From a virus, in the IMG/VR virus record IMGVR_UViG_3300021962_000524, positions 1-27,317 of that record: 27,317 nt of DNA; one strand, written 5' to 3'. Below the pieces are notes generated by a model that searched no databases, was not told the DNA's origin, and saw only the letters and a program-made list of their open reading frames with translations. The position numbers and the translations under genes are program-made. Each line of letters starts with the position of its first letter. The stretch's first letter is position 1. Below, in pieces: positions 14,880 to 23,555 of the stretch.

Positions 14880-15677
14880 TTATAAATCCTCTATCTGGAC
14901 AATGTAAGCCCAATCATCATCGATGTTCACGTTTGCGTATGGAACACTATTCGCTAAGATAGTTGTTGGTTGGCCATTTGCTGTAAGTCCGGGTTGAACC
15001 GTGATATTCACTACAGGTGCAGCAGCAAGAGTGTCTGAGTAGATATTAGTATCGACAAACTTGATAACTTTCTTATCAGAAGTTGGTCCATAATAGTAAC
15101 CCTTGAGCGTAAATTGAAGTGTCCAAATAACTGCTCTACGTTCGTCATAACTTCCTTCATATGTGTCTTCTGTAGTGACAGAATTCAAAATGATCGGAAT
15201 GTCAGTTAAGTTATCCATTGTATCAACCATCTTTGCAGTAACAGTAAATTCTGGTTTAAAAAATGGAAGAATTTGTTCAACTATTTTAGTAGCATCTTCA
15301 GAATACTTAGCCATGATGTTGAGTTGAAATTCAAGATTATATGGTGTAGCAGTAAACTGCGTACGGACTCTGTCGTTCGTACCGGCGATACCCTTTGATA
15401 CTAGCGTACGGTTTGTAAGCTTTCTTTCGCCATCATAGTTCATAGAAGTGAGTTCAAACGTAATACGAGGTAAGGTAATTGCTTGAGCCTGTAGATTCGG
15501 ATCTTGTTCGATCTTCGCTAGAAACTTTTGTGACGGGCCATAGTTAACTGGTACCTTAAAACGTTGTTGTTCTTGACCAGCATTATTTGAACGACCAATA
15601 GAGATATCATTAAAGAGTGTACCAAATATGGCAACATATCTTCTCGTTGTTTGGTTGTAATATGAGTATCCGAACAT
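14880..15677 (-). CDS. 15: tail terminator / sheath stabiliser gp15
   Basis: Caps the finished tail and joins it to the neck; 265 aa (T4 gp15 is 272 aa). The N-terminus MFGYSYYNQTTRRYVAIFGT followed by LFNDISIGR is the hallmark of this family. Start and gp14 stop overlap by one base (TAATG). Confidence 0.95.
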   Translation of the reverse strand: MFGYSYYNQTTRRYVAIFGTLFNDISIGRSNNAGQEQQRFKVPVNYGPSQKFLAKIEQDPNLQAQAITLPRITFELTSMNYDGERKLTNRTLVSKGIAGTNDRVRTQFTATPYNLEFQLNIMAKYSEDATKIVEQILPFFKPEFTVTAKMVDTMDNLTDIPIILNSVTTEDTYEGSYDERRAVIWTLQFTLKGYYYGPTSDKKVIKFVDTNIYSDTLAAAPVVNITVQPGLTANGQPTTILANSVPYANVNIDDDWAYIVQIEDL

Positions 15678-16336
15678 TAGTAATTTTCCTCACCAAACGG
15701 GTTTTCTTCAGTGAAGTCGAGAATACCATCAGCAACATTTTCGATAGTTAGGTTGTCAGCAGCAAAGTCAATCGATTCAACGCCAGCCATTGTGTTATTT
15801 GCGGTTGTGATAAGATTAGCTGAGATGATGTCGATCTCTTCAACACCAGTATTGAATCTCTCGTTCGAGAATTCAAACAGTTCGCAGCGAAGATCATACA
15901 TCTGAAGCGCACCGAGTTGATAGAAGATAGGCTTGTTATCTACAAACATCACTTCATACATTTTGCGATTGAGTGGGAAGTAGATTAAATCGCCTTCATT
16001 CGGTCTGACCTGCTCGTCATATCTTCCAACATCTTCAGCATAACGTCTCATAGCAACAGAGAAAGTAACAGAGTCTCTGATCTGTAGGCCAAACTTAGAT
16101 AGGAATTCTCCATCACCGCCAAAGCCTTCGACGTTCTTGATGTACATCTCAATCTGATATGCGTTGTTGAAGATCGGAAGATCATCTTCGTTTAGTAAGT
16201 CATCCTTAGCACCGAGCACTCGAGGCAAGTACCACATATCAACACCATGAATACGAATGCTTTCAATAATCAAATCCTCGATAAGTGTTTGCTCCATCGA
16301 GTTAGAAAAGTTACTGAAGTAAAAGTTCGTTGCCAA
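15677..16336 (-). CDS. 14: neck protein gp14
   Basis: Neck protein of 219 aa (T4 gp14 is 256 aa) that, with gp13, completes the head and receives the tail. The opening MATNFYFSNFSNSMEQTLI and the GVDMWYLPR segment are family signatures. The only start that preserves this conserved N-terminus is TTG at 16336-16334; the nearby ATG at the gp13 stop is in another frame. GGAT lies a short distance upstream. A weak start may limit the yield of this low-copy part. Confidence 0.93.
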   Translation of the reverse strand: MATNFYFSNFSNSMEQTLIEDLIIESIRIHGVDMWYLPRVLGAKDDLLNEDDLPIFNNAYQIEMYIKNVEGFGGDGEFLSKFGLQIRDSVTFSVAMRRYAEDVGRYDEQVRPNEGDLIYFPLNRKMYEVMFVDNKPIFYQLGALQMYDLRCELFEFSNERFNTGVEEIDIISANLITTANNTMAGVESIDFAADNLTIENVADGILDFTEENPFGEENY

Positions 16337-16341
16337 TTCAT

Positions 16342-17082
16342 TTATCCGATCATGTCAGTAATTGGTAGAGAATAACTCGAAAGCATCTCTTGTTCCATCT
16401 TCTTTATTTCTTCATCAGCGTCGTTCAAAATCTTTTCACCATTGAACTGTACGCCGCCTGGAAGGTTCATACCGATGAACTTAGTAAGGTTTGCACCCCA
16501 CTGATACTTGATCTTCGCGGTTGCGTAGTTTTGAAGCCAACGGTCTTTCCATACATCTGCGTAAGTAACTGGGTCTAAGACTTGGTAGCATTCGTAAACG
16601 ATAAACTCACCGACATTGATCTTGTCTTTATTCATATCAATGTAAAGCTTGTTCTGATTACGATTATAACGAATCGGCTGACGACCACTTAACGTCTCTT
16701 GCATAAAGGCAAGATGTTGGAAAGACATGTAATAGTTGATTAGATCATAGTTGACAAAGTCGTGAAGATTGTTTAGAACAAACTGGTAGGTAGCACTAAA
16801 GATACCAGACCCTGTTAGATTGCCAGCAATGGGAAATAGATTCACGACACCAATCACGTTTTCTGGAACTAGAATATAACCGTTGTTGAGGTCAGTTTGA
16901 GTCATCTGGTATTTCACGTACATTTTTTCAGTGCCATCAAAGTGATAGTCCCAATAGTATGCGAGTGCTTCGTCAATTCGATCTTCAATCTGATCGTCGT
17001 CGACGTTGATTTCAATGACTGGCTTACCCAATTTGCGTAAGCAATATTCTTTGAATTCCGTACGTGATGTTGGTTGAGCCAT
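16342..17082 (-). CDS. 13: neck protein gp13
   Basis: Head-completion neck protein of 246 aa (T4 gp13 is about 309 aa). The N-terminal half has the typical RTEFKEYCLRKLGKPVIEIN and the acidic VDDDQIEDRIDEALAYYWDY segment. AGGAG precedes the ATG and a late promoter lies 22 bases upstream. It is the first gene of the conserved neck-to-head module; everything upstream of it here is the accessory block. Confidence 0.95.
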   Translation of the reverse strand: MAQPTSRTEFKEYCLRKLGKPVIEINVDDDQIEDRIDEALAYYWDYHFDGTEKMYVKYQMTQTDLNNGYILVPENVIGVVNLFPIAGNLTGSGIFSATYQFVLNNLHDFVNYDLINYYMSFQHLAFMQETLSGRQPIRYNRNQNKLYIDMNKDKINVGEFIVYECYQVLDPVTYADVWKDRWLQNYATAKIKYQWGANLTKFIGMNLPGGVQFNGEKILNDADEEIKKMEQEMLSSYSLPITDMIG

Positions 17083-17103
17083 GATGTTCTCCTGCTTTAA
17101 TGA

Positions 17104-17111
17104 TATTTATA
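17104..17111 (-). promoter_or_regulatory. late promoter TATAAATA (gp13)
   Basis: Exact late octamer on the minus strand in the 48-base gap after the accessory block, 22 bases before the gp13 ATG. It lets the neck genes be transcribed regardless of the block upstream. Confidence 0.8.
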
Positions 17112-17130
17112 CTATTTCCATATTAAAATA

Positions 17131-17700
17131 TCAATCGTGATCGTATAGAAACAAATCGACAGGTAGTGCTATGCGCAGAGTTGAATCATATCTTCTGACA
17201 TGGTGATATAGAAAACCTGGAAAAACAACAACATCTCCAGTCTGTGGCATATGAACAGTCGGCTTAAACTGCTGTTGGAATTCTAAAGTATATCCGCGGT
17301 TTGCGTTGGTTCGAGGATCACTGAAAACAATCTCTCCACCTTTGTCTTCATGCTCAGCCATGATATAGAAAACAGCAACAAATGGCGAACCGGCATGGTT
17401 ATGAGTATCCATACTGTAGCCGCCACGACTACCAGTCAACCATGATTTGAACTTAAACTCGTAGTCATAAAGGCTAATACCACACACCTTATCGAGGTAC
17501 TCAGCGAACTTTTCTTCTGCAAGTTCACGAAGTCTTGGTATCTTATGTATTACGAGTGAAGCGTCATCATCACCCGGAGAGGTAACAACTTCGTTTGACA
17601 TGACACCTGTCAGTATAGTTTCGCAATCTTCTTTACTAATCTTCGATAAGTACACCGAAGTTGGGTAAAGATTATTGAATCCTAAATCCAATCTCTTCAT
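17131..17700 (-). CDS. 2-oxoglutarate/Fe(II)-dependent oxygenase-like protein
   Basis: Protein of 189 aa with the layout of the phage 2OG-Fe(II) oxygenase family common in marine T4-like phages. Metal-site residues appear as His100 and His102 in MDTHNHAGSPF, a distal His166/His167 in FPGFLYHHVRRY, and Arg176 as probable 2-oxoglutarate ligand; PQTGDVVVFPG between them is the usual strand leading to the distal histidine. The reaction would be oxygen-dependent hydroxylation, substrate unknown. The ATG has GAGG about ten bases upstream and overlaps the preceding gene by 29 bases. It is the last gene of the accessory block. It differs from the two other oxygenases here, which have a His-x-Asp site. 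Confidence 0.8.
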   Translation of the reverse strand: MKRLDLGFNNLYPTSVYLSKISKEDCETILTGVMSNEVVTSPGDDDASLVIHKIPRLRELAEEKFAEYLDKVCGISLYDYEFKFKSWLTGSRGGYSMDTHNHAGSPFVAVFYIMAEHEDKGGEIVFSDPRTNANRGYTLEFQQQFKPTVHMPQTGDVVVFPGFLYHHVRRYDSTLRIALPVDLFLYDHD

Positions 17701-18076
17701 TGTAATATTCCCTCACATCTGGCACCATACCAGTCATTTTTAGTGGTAATGTAATGTCGTTTAAGATTTTGTCGTACGTCTCAGGATCTTGATTGTAAGT
17801 TACAAAATATGGATCATTTCCAGCAAGTAACATCGAATCTTTGAGTAAGTCAATAAGATCTTCGCCGTAGTCAGAACTGATCCAACTTGCATAACATACT
17901 GCGACAAAATAACTCTTAGCTGGATATATCCATTCATCAACCTTTTCGTGGAAGTGTCGAACGATATCGCTGTAATCTTCGCTTATAGTAATGTCAACAC
18001 TGTTTAAATCATCAGTGTACTCTTGATTGAGTCTATGATAGATTTCTTGTTTAACTTTCCATTCTTGCATAGCCAT
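17672..18076 (-). CDS. unidentified 134-aa protein in the radical SAM block
   Basis: I do not recognise a family. The 134 residues are acidic and aromatic-rich, mostly predicted helix, with features such as DEWIYPAKSYF, SSDYGEDLIDLLKD and a C-terminal VREYYNEEIGF. No cysteine cluster, signal peptide or membrane span. It is wedged between a radical SAM gene (26-base overlap upstream) and an oxygenase gene (29-base overlap downstream), which argues for tight co-expression; an accessory or substrate-binding partner is possible. An alternative start two codons later cannot be excluded. Confidence 0.7.
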   Translation of the reverse strand: MAMQEWKVKQEIYHRLNQEYTDDLNSVDITISEDYSDIVRHFHEKVDEWIYPAKSYFVAVCYASWISSDYGEDLIDLLKDSMLLAGNDPYFVTYNQDPETYDKILNDITLPLKMTGMVPDVREYYNEEIGFRIQ

Positions 18077-18962
18077 ACCAATCTAAAAGCCCTTTGTATC
18101 CATTGCAGCTAGTGTCTAAATTTTCTACATATCTATAGTGTTCAGTTAGACATCCGCCGTAGTATTTACATTCCTTACAAATATCACTTAGCTCAGTCTT
18201 TTCCTTTTGCGCCCATGATACATATTCACCCCAAGAATCAAGTTCTAAAAAGTACTCTCTATCATATTTATCGAATTCAAGTACACCAAACTTTCCATTT
18301 GGCGTAATGTAGACGTGGTTATCAGAGAACGCATTATAGTTACCATTGTATGAATTCTGAATGTGAGACTCATTTATAAACTGAAACTTCTTTGTAGTGA
18401 TAGCTGTTAACCACTTGATAACAAAGTTCTCATAATCTTGGTGTGTAACTTTAAATGAGTTGGCTTGGTTTATTGAATACGGTTTTATCTCTACTGACTC
18501 AATAGAAGAACACATGTTCAGCATCGATATCATCTCTTCAACATTCATCTGTAATACCTTTGGCGAAGCAAGTATGAGTACGGCGATAGGAACGGGCGAC
18601 ATGAGCATGTTCCTATAGACCAGTTCAGACTTTTCTCTTGCTTCAAAATCATAAGACACTGAGAGGTATACATCGTCTTCATAGAAACCGTCATGGATCA
18701 TTGAGTAGTTTGTGATGATATTGATGTCTCCGTTGTAATGCTTTCGAATTACGTCCTTCATCAAATAGAAGTAATCTTTCTTCAGCGCACCGATTTCACC
18801 GCCATAAAGATCAATATGTTCTATGCCAGGTACTTGACTCAGTAATTCATCTAATTTCTCTAAACTTATCTTTTTCGTATCACGAAGTTGAGAGTCAGTT
18901 AGATAACAAAAATCACAACTGAAATTGCAGAAGTATGACGGGTTGATACTTACAGTATACAT
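18051..18962 (-). CDS. radical SAM protein with C-terminal SPASM-like cysteines
   Basis: Protein of 303 aa. A radical SAM cluster motif CNFSCDFC (Cys12, Cys16, Cys19) follows a short first strand, and the GGE motif that binds the SAM amino group is seen in DLYGGEIG (about 51-58). The C-terminal end has Cys262-x2-Cys265-x5-Cys271 plus Cys286, resembling part of a SPASM/twitch auxiliary cluster domain as found in peptide-modifying radical SAM enzymes. It would generate a 5'-deoxyadenosyl radical to modify a substrate, probably a peptide. The start overlaps the previous radical SAM gene by 13 bases. Confidence 0.88.
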   Translation of the reverse strand: MYTVSINPSYFCNFSCDFCYLTDSQLRDTKKISLEKLDELLSQVPGIEHIDLYGGEIGALKKDYFYLMKDVIRKHYNGDINIITNYSMIHDGFYEDDVYLSVSYDFEAREKSELVYRNMLMSPVPIAVLILASPKVLQMNVEEMISMLNMCSSIESVEIKPYSINQANSFKVTHQDYENFVIKWLTAITTKKFQFINESHIQNSYNGNYNAFSDNHVYITPNGKFGVLEFDKYDREYFLELDSWGEYVSWAQKEKTELSDICKECKYYGGCLTEHYRYVENLDTSCNGYKGLLDWYGYARMES

Positions 18963-19987
18963 GATTCATCCACATATGGAGTTGGCTCTAGAGTTAATCC
19001 ATTTGCTAGAATAATTTCTGGCGCAAGTTGTTTCATATGGCGGCAATGCTCTTCAACCATCCCAAAGTTCTTTAGGTCCTTTACAGTCTTTCTACAACCA
19101 TTACATATTTCAAACATTGGACACGTCAAGCACGATCTTTTCAGAGATAGTAAGTTTAAGTCATCAGTTAGTGGAGTAGAGAATCCTCCTGCCATCTCGT
19201 ATTCAAAATCTATAGACTTATCTTTGTCATCTCCAAACGAACCACATGAATAGTAGTCTCCTTCTGGATTGATATTTCTAATATGCGAGTCACATGTTCT
19301 ACTCTGTGGGCAGATTGTGTTTTCACCCTTTAGACGCTTCAACATCTGTTGAGTGTTATGCTCCCATGGTGCCAGTCCGGCTTTCCATATCTCAATGTAT
19401 TTCTCGTAGATCTTTGACAATCTGTACGGCTTGTCTTGATCTCCACTTGCCATAGCATAGTTAACTTTGCAGACCACGTCCATCTTCTTAGCTAACTCAA
19501 CAGTCTGTATCACGCTGTCTTCGTTTTCTTCGGTGATCACAGCTAGAAAGCTTGGTCGGTATCCAACATGTTCCAACATCGAATTCGAAGCAGCCCAGAA
19601 GTCTTCTTCAGTGAAGACTGAATAATCACCTTTCAGTCTACCATTGCCATACTGAAATGACGTTGCTACACCTATACGAGGATGAAGAAATAACTGTTTC
19701 CACTTTGACACATTCTTATAGAATGGCCACAGGTTAGTCGTAAGCGATATCGTCGCTGGGTAGTTGTTATCATCGAGATGCTTGATGAGTCTCCAGTAGT
19801 AAGCTGGACTCATCATCAAAGGATCTCCGCCGTTCACAATTATTGTGTTAGTGTTCGGATATCTCTTGAGAAAACGGTACACTCGATCTAAGTCTAATTG
19901 ACTTGTATGATCTGCAGATATTTTTGTTGACGAACAGAACGTGCATTTGAAGTTGCACACTTCTGTCGGCTTGATTATTAGGTCCAT
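18950..19987 (-). CDS. radical SAM/SPASM-type protein
   Basis: Protein of 345 aa. CNFKCTFC (Cys11, Cys15, Cys18) is the radical SAM motif and VNGGDPLMM (about 51-59) the GGE-like motif. The C-terminal third is cysteine-rich: Cys226, Cys232, Cys248, then Cys286-x2-Cys289-x5-Cys295-x2-Cys298 and Cys315. That order fits a full SPASM domain with two auxiliary iron-sulfur clusters, the architecture of peptide-maturing enzymes such as anaerobic sulfatase-maturating enzymes. Substrate unknown; the nearby Cys/His-tailed 204-aa protein is the best candidate. It starts 12 bases after the 101-aa gene and overlaps the next radical SAM gene. Confidence 0.9.
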   Translation of the reverse strand: MDLIIKPTEVCNFKCTFCSSTKISADHTSQLDLDRVYRFLKRYPNTNTIIVNGGDPLMMSPAYYWRLIKHLDDNNYPATISLTTNLWPFYKNVSKWKQLFLHPRIGVATSFQYGNGRLKGDYSVFTEEDFWAASNSMLEHVGYRPSFLAVITEENEDSVIQTVELAKKMDVVCKVNYAMASGDQDKPYRLSKIYEKYIEIWKAGLAPWEHNTQQMLKRLKGENTICPQSRTCDSHIRNINPEGDYYSCGSFGDDKDKSIDFEYEMAGGFSTPLTDDLNLLSLKRSCLTCPMFEICNGCRKTVKDLKNFGMVEEHCRHMKQLAPEIILANGLTLEPTPYVDESCIL

Positions 19988-19999
19988 TATGTCACTTTG

Positions 20000-20305
20000 T
20001 TAAACGTCTGCGTTAGGACGATCTTTTCCATACTTATAACTGCATTCTCTAATATACTTGGTTTGATCGATAGAGTCAACACCTTCTATCTCGCACAGCC
20101 TGCGATTTATGTCTCTGATCTCTGCTTTGATTACTTGACCGTAAGGTTCCATCACTTGGATCATATCCATGTACATTTTGTACTTTTCTGGATTGTCTTG
20201 ATGATCATGCATCTTAGTAATCCATACGTTGTAAACCTCAGCGCAAAGATCTCGCTCTTGACTAAGGTCTTCTTTCTTCTTTAGTAACTCTTCCGTTTCA
20301 GTCAT
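20000..20305 (-). CDS. small helical protein of unknown function
   Basis: Protein of 101 aa, highly charged and almost entirely predicted helix. The first 30 residues (ETEELLKKKEDLSQERD) look like a coiled coil, and KAEIRDINRRLCEIEG forms a second helix. No known motif. The ATG overlaps the end of the oxygenase gene by eight bases. Small helical proteins in such operons can be binding partners, but nothing here shows that directly. Confidence 0.7.
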   Translation of the reverse strand: MTETEELLKKKEDLSQERDLCAEVYNVWITKMHDHQDNPEKYKMYMDMIQVMEPYGQVIKAEIRDINRRLCEIEGVDSIDQTKYIRECSYKYGKDRPNADV

Positions 20306-20819
20306 CGATCAACCCCACGTTAAAATCGAAACTGGCTACTCGTCGAGTAATCTTAGTTGACTCCGCTCGATGCCAGAACCCTCTACAATTATTGACCATA
20401 AACAAATCGCCAGCTTGTGGATAAAATTGAGCAGTCTGTTCAGTACCTGTATCATCACGCCATTTGAAATTGATAGATCCACCTGTATCTGGATGCTGAG
20501 TGTCGAAGTAGTATAGAAAGAATATGTCGTATCCTTCAAACATATCAGTATGCCAACCTTGGTTATCAGCATCAACCCCGTCCCATATTAAGAATTTATT
20601 ATATCTTGCAGTTGGCCACTCAGGTAAGATATACTTGTGAGTCAAATACTGCGCAAAGATGTTCATTCGACTTTTTAGTTCGGGGTGGATGTCCTTCTCA
20701 CCGTTATCGCGAGAACGCTCTTCGGTGTTTAGAAGTCTAAATTCTGACACGTTAATGAGACCCAGTGCTTCAGGCTCTGAAAACTTGATAAAACCCTTTA
20801 TGGTAATGTCTTTCATCAT
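20298..20819 (-). CDS. 2OG-Fe(II) oxygenase-like protein with His-x-Asp site
   Basis: Protein of 173 aa with the double-stranded beta-helix ligand set: His90-x-Asp92 in QGWHTDMF, distal His150 in FWHRAES and Arg159/Arg160 in TRRVASF as the likely 2-oxoglutarate ligand. PQAGDLFMVNN leads to the distal histidine. It is clearly related to the oxygenase at 23552-24034: both have W-x-G-V-D about six residues before WH[T/N]D and end with HRA...RR..SF[D/E]F. The reaction would be hydroxylation or a related oxidation. ATGA overlap with the B12 radical SAM gene indicates coupling. Confidence 0.82.
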   Translation of the reverse strand: MMKDITIKGFIKFSEPEALGLINVSEFRLLNTEERSRDNGEKDIHPELKSRMNIFAQYLTHKYILPEWPTARYNKFLIWDGVDADNQGWHTDMFEGYDIFFLYYFDTQHPDTGGSINFKWRDDTGTEQTAQFYPQAGDLFMVNNCRGFWHRAESTKITRRVASFDFNVGLIDD

Positions 20820-22564
20820 GCTGCACCCTTAACATGAAGATGTTTAAACATCTCTGATATTATGATTGTTTTATACTTATCTAGTAGATTGTTAATAGTC
20901 TGATTTCTAAGCACACCATCTAAGCGCTTAATATTTCTAGCAGGTGTTGCAGGATTCAATATATCTGCGATCTCATCGCGTATTGGTTTATAATCGTCGA
21001 GTCTTGAAATTATTTCGTAACATAGTTTACCGAAATTTCCAGGAGTTATATCATTTTCAAATAGGTGGTAAAGTTCTTTCAACAGAGTATTACCAGCGAT
21101 ATTCATAAACCACATTTCGCACATGTCGGTGTAACTGTATGAGTAGCAAGACGATATCGTCTTAAACCGATTTCTCTTCGACTTGTAGAAACTTAACTGA
21201 TTGTCAACACCCTCTTCGTCAATAAGATCGGTGTAAACTTCTACTAGTTCGATCTTATACTTCTTGATGTATTCTGGGTTTGTCAAGGCCGAATCCGGCA
21301 AAAACATATAATCATGTCTGAAACTACTCCACGACTTAAAGTTCCATAGTATATCGAACTCTCTATAGAAGTCGTCTTTCGTACTTCCCGGCATACCTAA
21401 AATCAACTCTAACGCTGGCACGGGATAGCCCTGTTCGTGACATCTTTTATTGATGTGTTCGCTTAACTTCAACTTATCATCTAGCTTCAAGTCAACCCTT
21501 GCAGCAACCTTCATAGCTTCTTCACTGACACTTTGCAGGCTGACGGTTGGTACTATACTGATGTATGGATTTCCTTCATTAACCTGCGCGGTATATTCTG
21601 GTGCTCCTGCTACAAGGATAAACCCGCCTTCTTTTTTGGTAGTAGATATGCTATGCATCTCGGGACCAGTTCCAACTACGTTGAAGCAAGCATCAACCAA
21701 ACTGATACGTCTGGCTAGATCCTTACTTTTCATTGTACTAATGTCGGTGAGGTTTGCTTTGTTATCATATGCAAACTTAAAGATTTCCATGTCTCTTTCG
21801 ACAAAGGCTCCGAAGTTTGCATCTGTTAGATACATGTCTCTGAAGCCAGCATCTCTAAGAGCAAGGATGTCTTGCTTCACAACATCCGTTGGTTTTTTGT
21901 ATACCTTAGATCCAATGCCACCTCCCCATTCGCAAAAACTACAACTGTATGGACACCCACGGGTGGTTTCTAAAATACAGAACGGTTCAAGGTAGTTGTC
22001 TTGAGCGTAGGTTCGTGTCTCTTTCAAATAGTCGAAGTGTTCGCTATATACACTATAGTCTTGCATGAATTGCGGGCAAGTTTTCTCACTGTTCAGTTCC
22101 CATGATAGATCTTCACGCTTCGGTTGTTTATTATTCTCGAAGTATGAGTCGATCAGATCTTTTACAAACTCTTCTCCAGGTTTAGTCGGCTTAAGTATGA
22201 AGTCATATGCCGGTCGAGAGTTTAAAAATTCGGCATCGTTAGTACCAATCTGCGGACCACCTAATACACAAATTGCATTTGGCTTAACATCTTTGACAAA
22301 TGAACATAACGAGTCGCATATGTCATAGTTCCAGATATAGCTAGAGAATAAGAAGATGTCGGCATCTTTTACTTCTTCATAGATGTCTTCAATAGATTGA
22401 TACTCGTTGAACTTATACGGAGCCGGAATCCAGTTTACTTTATCACCAAACTTACCGTATCTACTGTAGTGACTTTGAAACATCAGATACGCAGCGTTAT
22501 TTGCCAAACACCAATCAGCATGAGGCGGGTTGATAAACGCTATATTAACTTTTTGATTCAACAT
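20816..22564 (-). CDS. B12-binding-type radical SAM protein
   Basis: Protein of 582 aa. The N-terminal half is a Rossmann-like cobalamin-binding domain pattern (KVNIAFINPP at the start, CVLGGPQIG near residue 109), followed by the radical SAM motif CPYSCSFC with Cys204, Cys208 and Cys211. Later SIVPTVSLQSVSEEAMK and GMPGSTKDDFYRE are typical of this class, as in radical methyltransferases and some oxidative cyclases. The canonical DxHxxG base-off motif is not seen. I chose the ATG at 22564, just before the first conserved strand; an upstream in-frame GTG at 22594 would lengthen the overlap with the previous gene. Likely task: methylation or carbon-carbon chemistry on a peptide, not proven. 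Confidence 0.88.
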   Translation of the reverse strand: MLNQKVNIAFINPPHADWCLANNAAYLMFQSHYSRYGKFGDKVNWIPAPYKFNEYQSIEDIYEEVKDADIFLFSSYIWNYDICDSLCSFVKDVKPNAICVLGGPQIGTNDAEFLNSRPAYDFILKPTKPGEEFVKDLIDSYFENNKQPKREDLSWELNSEKTCPQFMQDYSVYSEHFDYLKETRTYAQDNYLEPFCILETTRGCPYSCSFCEWGGGIGSKVYKKPTDVVKQDILALRDAGFRDMYLTDANFGAFVERDMEIFKFAYDNKANLTDISTMKSKDLARRISLVDACFNVVGTGPEMHSISTTKKEGGFILVAGAPEYTAQVNEGNPYISIVPTVSLQSVSEEAMKVAARVDLKLDDKLKLSEHINKRCHEQGYPVPALELILGMPGSTKDDFYREFDILWNFKSWSSFRHDYMFLPDSALTNPEYIKKYKIELVEVYTDLIDEEGVDNQLSFYKSKRNRFKTISSCYSYSYTDMCEMWFMNIAGNTLLKELYHLFENDITPGNFGKLCYEIISRLDDYKPIRDEIADILNPATPARNIKRLDGVLRNQTINNLLDKYKTIIISEMFKHLHVKGAA

Positions 22565-23555
22565 ACTTAAAGGTCTCTTTGAAAACACATTCACCTAGGT
22601 CTCTTTTTATCTTAGAGTAGTCATTTTTAATAAAGCATGTAAATGGACACTTCTTGTAGAACTCACATTCAAAGCAATTATACCGATTGATAAACTTCTC
22701 TACTATCATACCAGAGAATAGATCGTTCGATGATGGGTTCGTTAGAAATATAGAGCCAGAGCACCCAATTGGAACTGGACCGGTAGGTAATACAGTATAA
22801 CTATTACCTCTAGTACATGACATCTTATTCGTCGGAGTATCTTCAGTGAAGTACGCAATATTTATACAGTCAGGATAGTTGTCGACAAGATGCTTGTAGA
22901 ATGCCAGCATCTCAGTCTCGCTTGGCATCAGTGCTTCTGATGTGCTAACAGCTGGAATAAGCGAATCAAAATCACACGGGAAGTTAGCATACAGATAATC
23001 AAAGAACGTATCACCGTCTATGATACGCTTAATGCTTTGCTTAGTCGCAACACAACTGATCATTCGAATTCGATCTTTTAGCAGAACTACGTTAGACTTA
23101 AACTGTTCTAGTTGATCGTTGTTAAATCTGCCAGTCGGATCGTACGATACAGATATGATGTAGTCGTGTTCTTCTAAGAATGACTGAATCGTTTCTACAT
23201 CATCAAACAATAGATTAGTGATAAAGTTGGCTTCAACAAATTTGTCGCCAATCACTTTGTTACGAATGCTTTCTATAAACTCTTGGTAGATGTCAAGAAA
23301 ACCGCGTTCTATCCAATGGTCCTGAAACAACTCACCACCCATCAAGTGGATCTTAAAATGCTTTGATCTTTTGTTGTTGTTTATCCACTCGGCTATGCTA
23401 TCGACCTTCGCAAGTATTTCTTCTCTACTCGCGCCAACTATTGATCGGTGATCCTGAGGACAGAATACACACGCAAGATTACAATGTTCAAATAAACAGA
23501 CTACGATTTCTGCGTAATCAATGACCTTCTGGCCAATTACATCATATATGCTCAT
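22545..23555 (-). CDS. radical SAM protein with SPASM-like C-terminus
   Basis: Protein of 336 aa. CNLACVFC (Cys25, Cys29, Cys32) is the cluster motif and LMGGELFQD the SAM-binding GGE motif. The C-terminal part has Cys294-x2-Cys297-x5-Cys303-x3-Cys307 and Cys323, a SPASM-like pattern also seen in the partial enzyme at the window edge. A role in modifying a peptide is likely by family; the substrate is inferred from the neighbourhood. The start overlaps the oxygenase stop codon (ATGA), and the end overlaps the B12 enzyme start. Confidence 0.88.
   Translation of the reverse strand: MSIYDVIGQKVIDYAEIVVCLFEHCNLACVFCPQDHRSIVGASREEILAKVDSIAEWINNNKRSKHFKIHLMGGELFQDHWIERGFLDIYQEFIESIRNKVIGDKFVEANFITNLLFDDVETIQSFLEEHDYIISVSYDPTGRFNNDQLEQFKSNVVLLKDRIRMISCVATKQSIKRIIDGDTFFDYLYANFPCDFDSLIPAVSTSEALMPSETEMLAFYKHLVDNYPDCINIAYFTEDTPTNKMSCTRGNSYTVLPTGPVPIGCSGSIFLTNPSSNDLFSGMIVEKFINRYNCFECEFYKKCPFTCFIKNDYSKIKRDLGECVFKETFKYVESKS

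Noticed and set aside
21450-21995. 181-aa open frame on the plus strand
   Set aside because: Antisense to the B12 radical SAM gene, whose cluster motif and conserved segments are clear on the other strand.
22859-22866. TATAAATA match inside the 336-aa radical SAM gene
   Set aside because: Internal to the gene and about 300 bases from the next start; nothing else marks it as a promoter.
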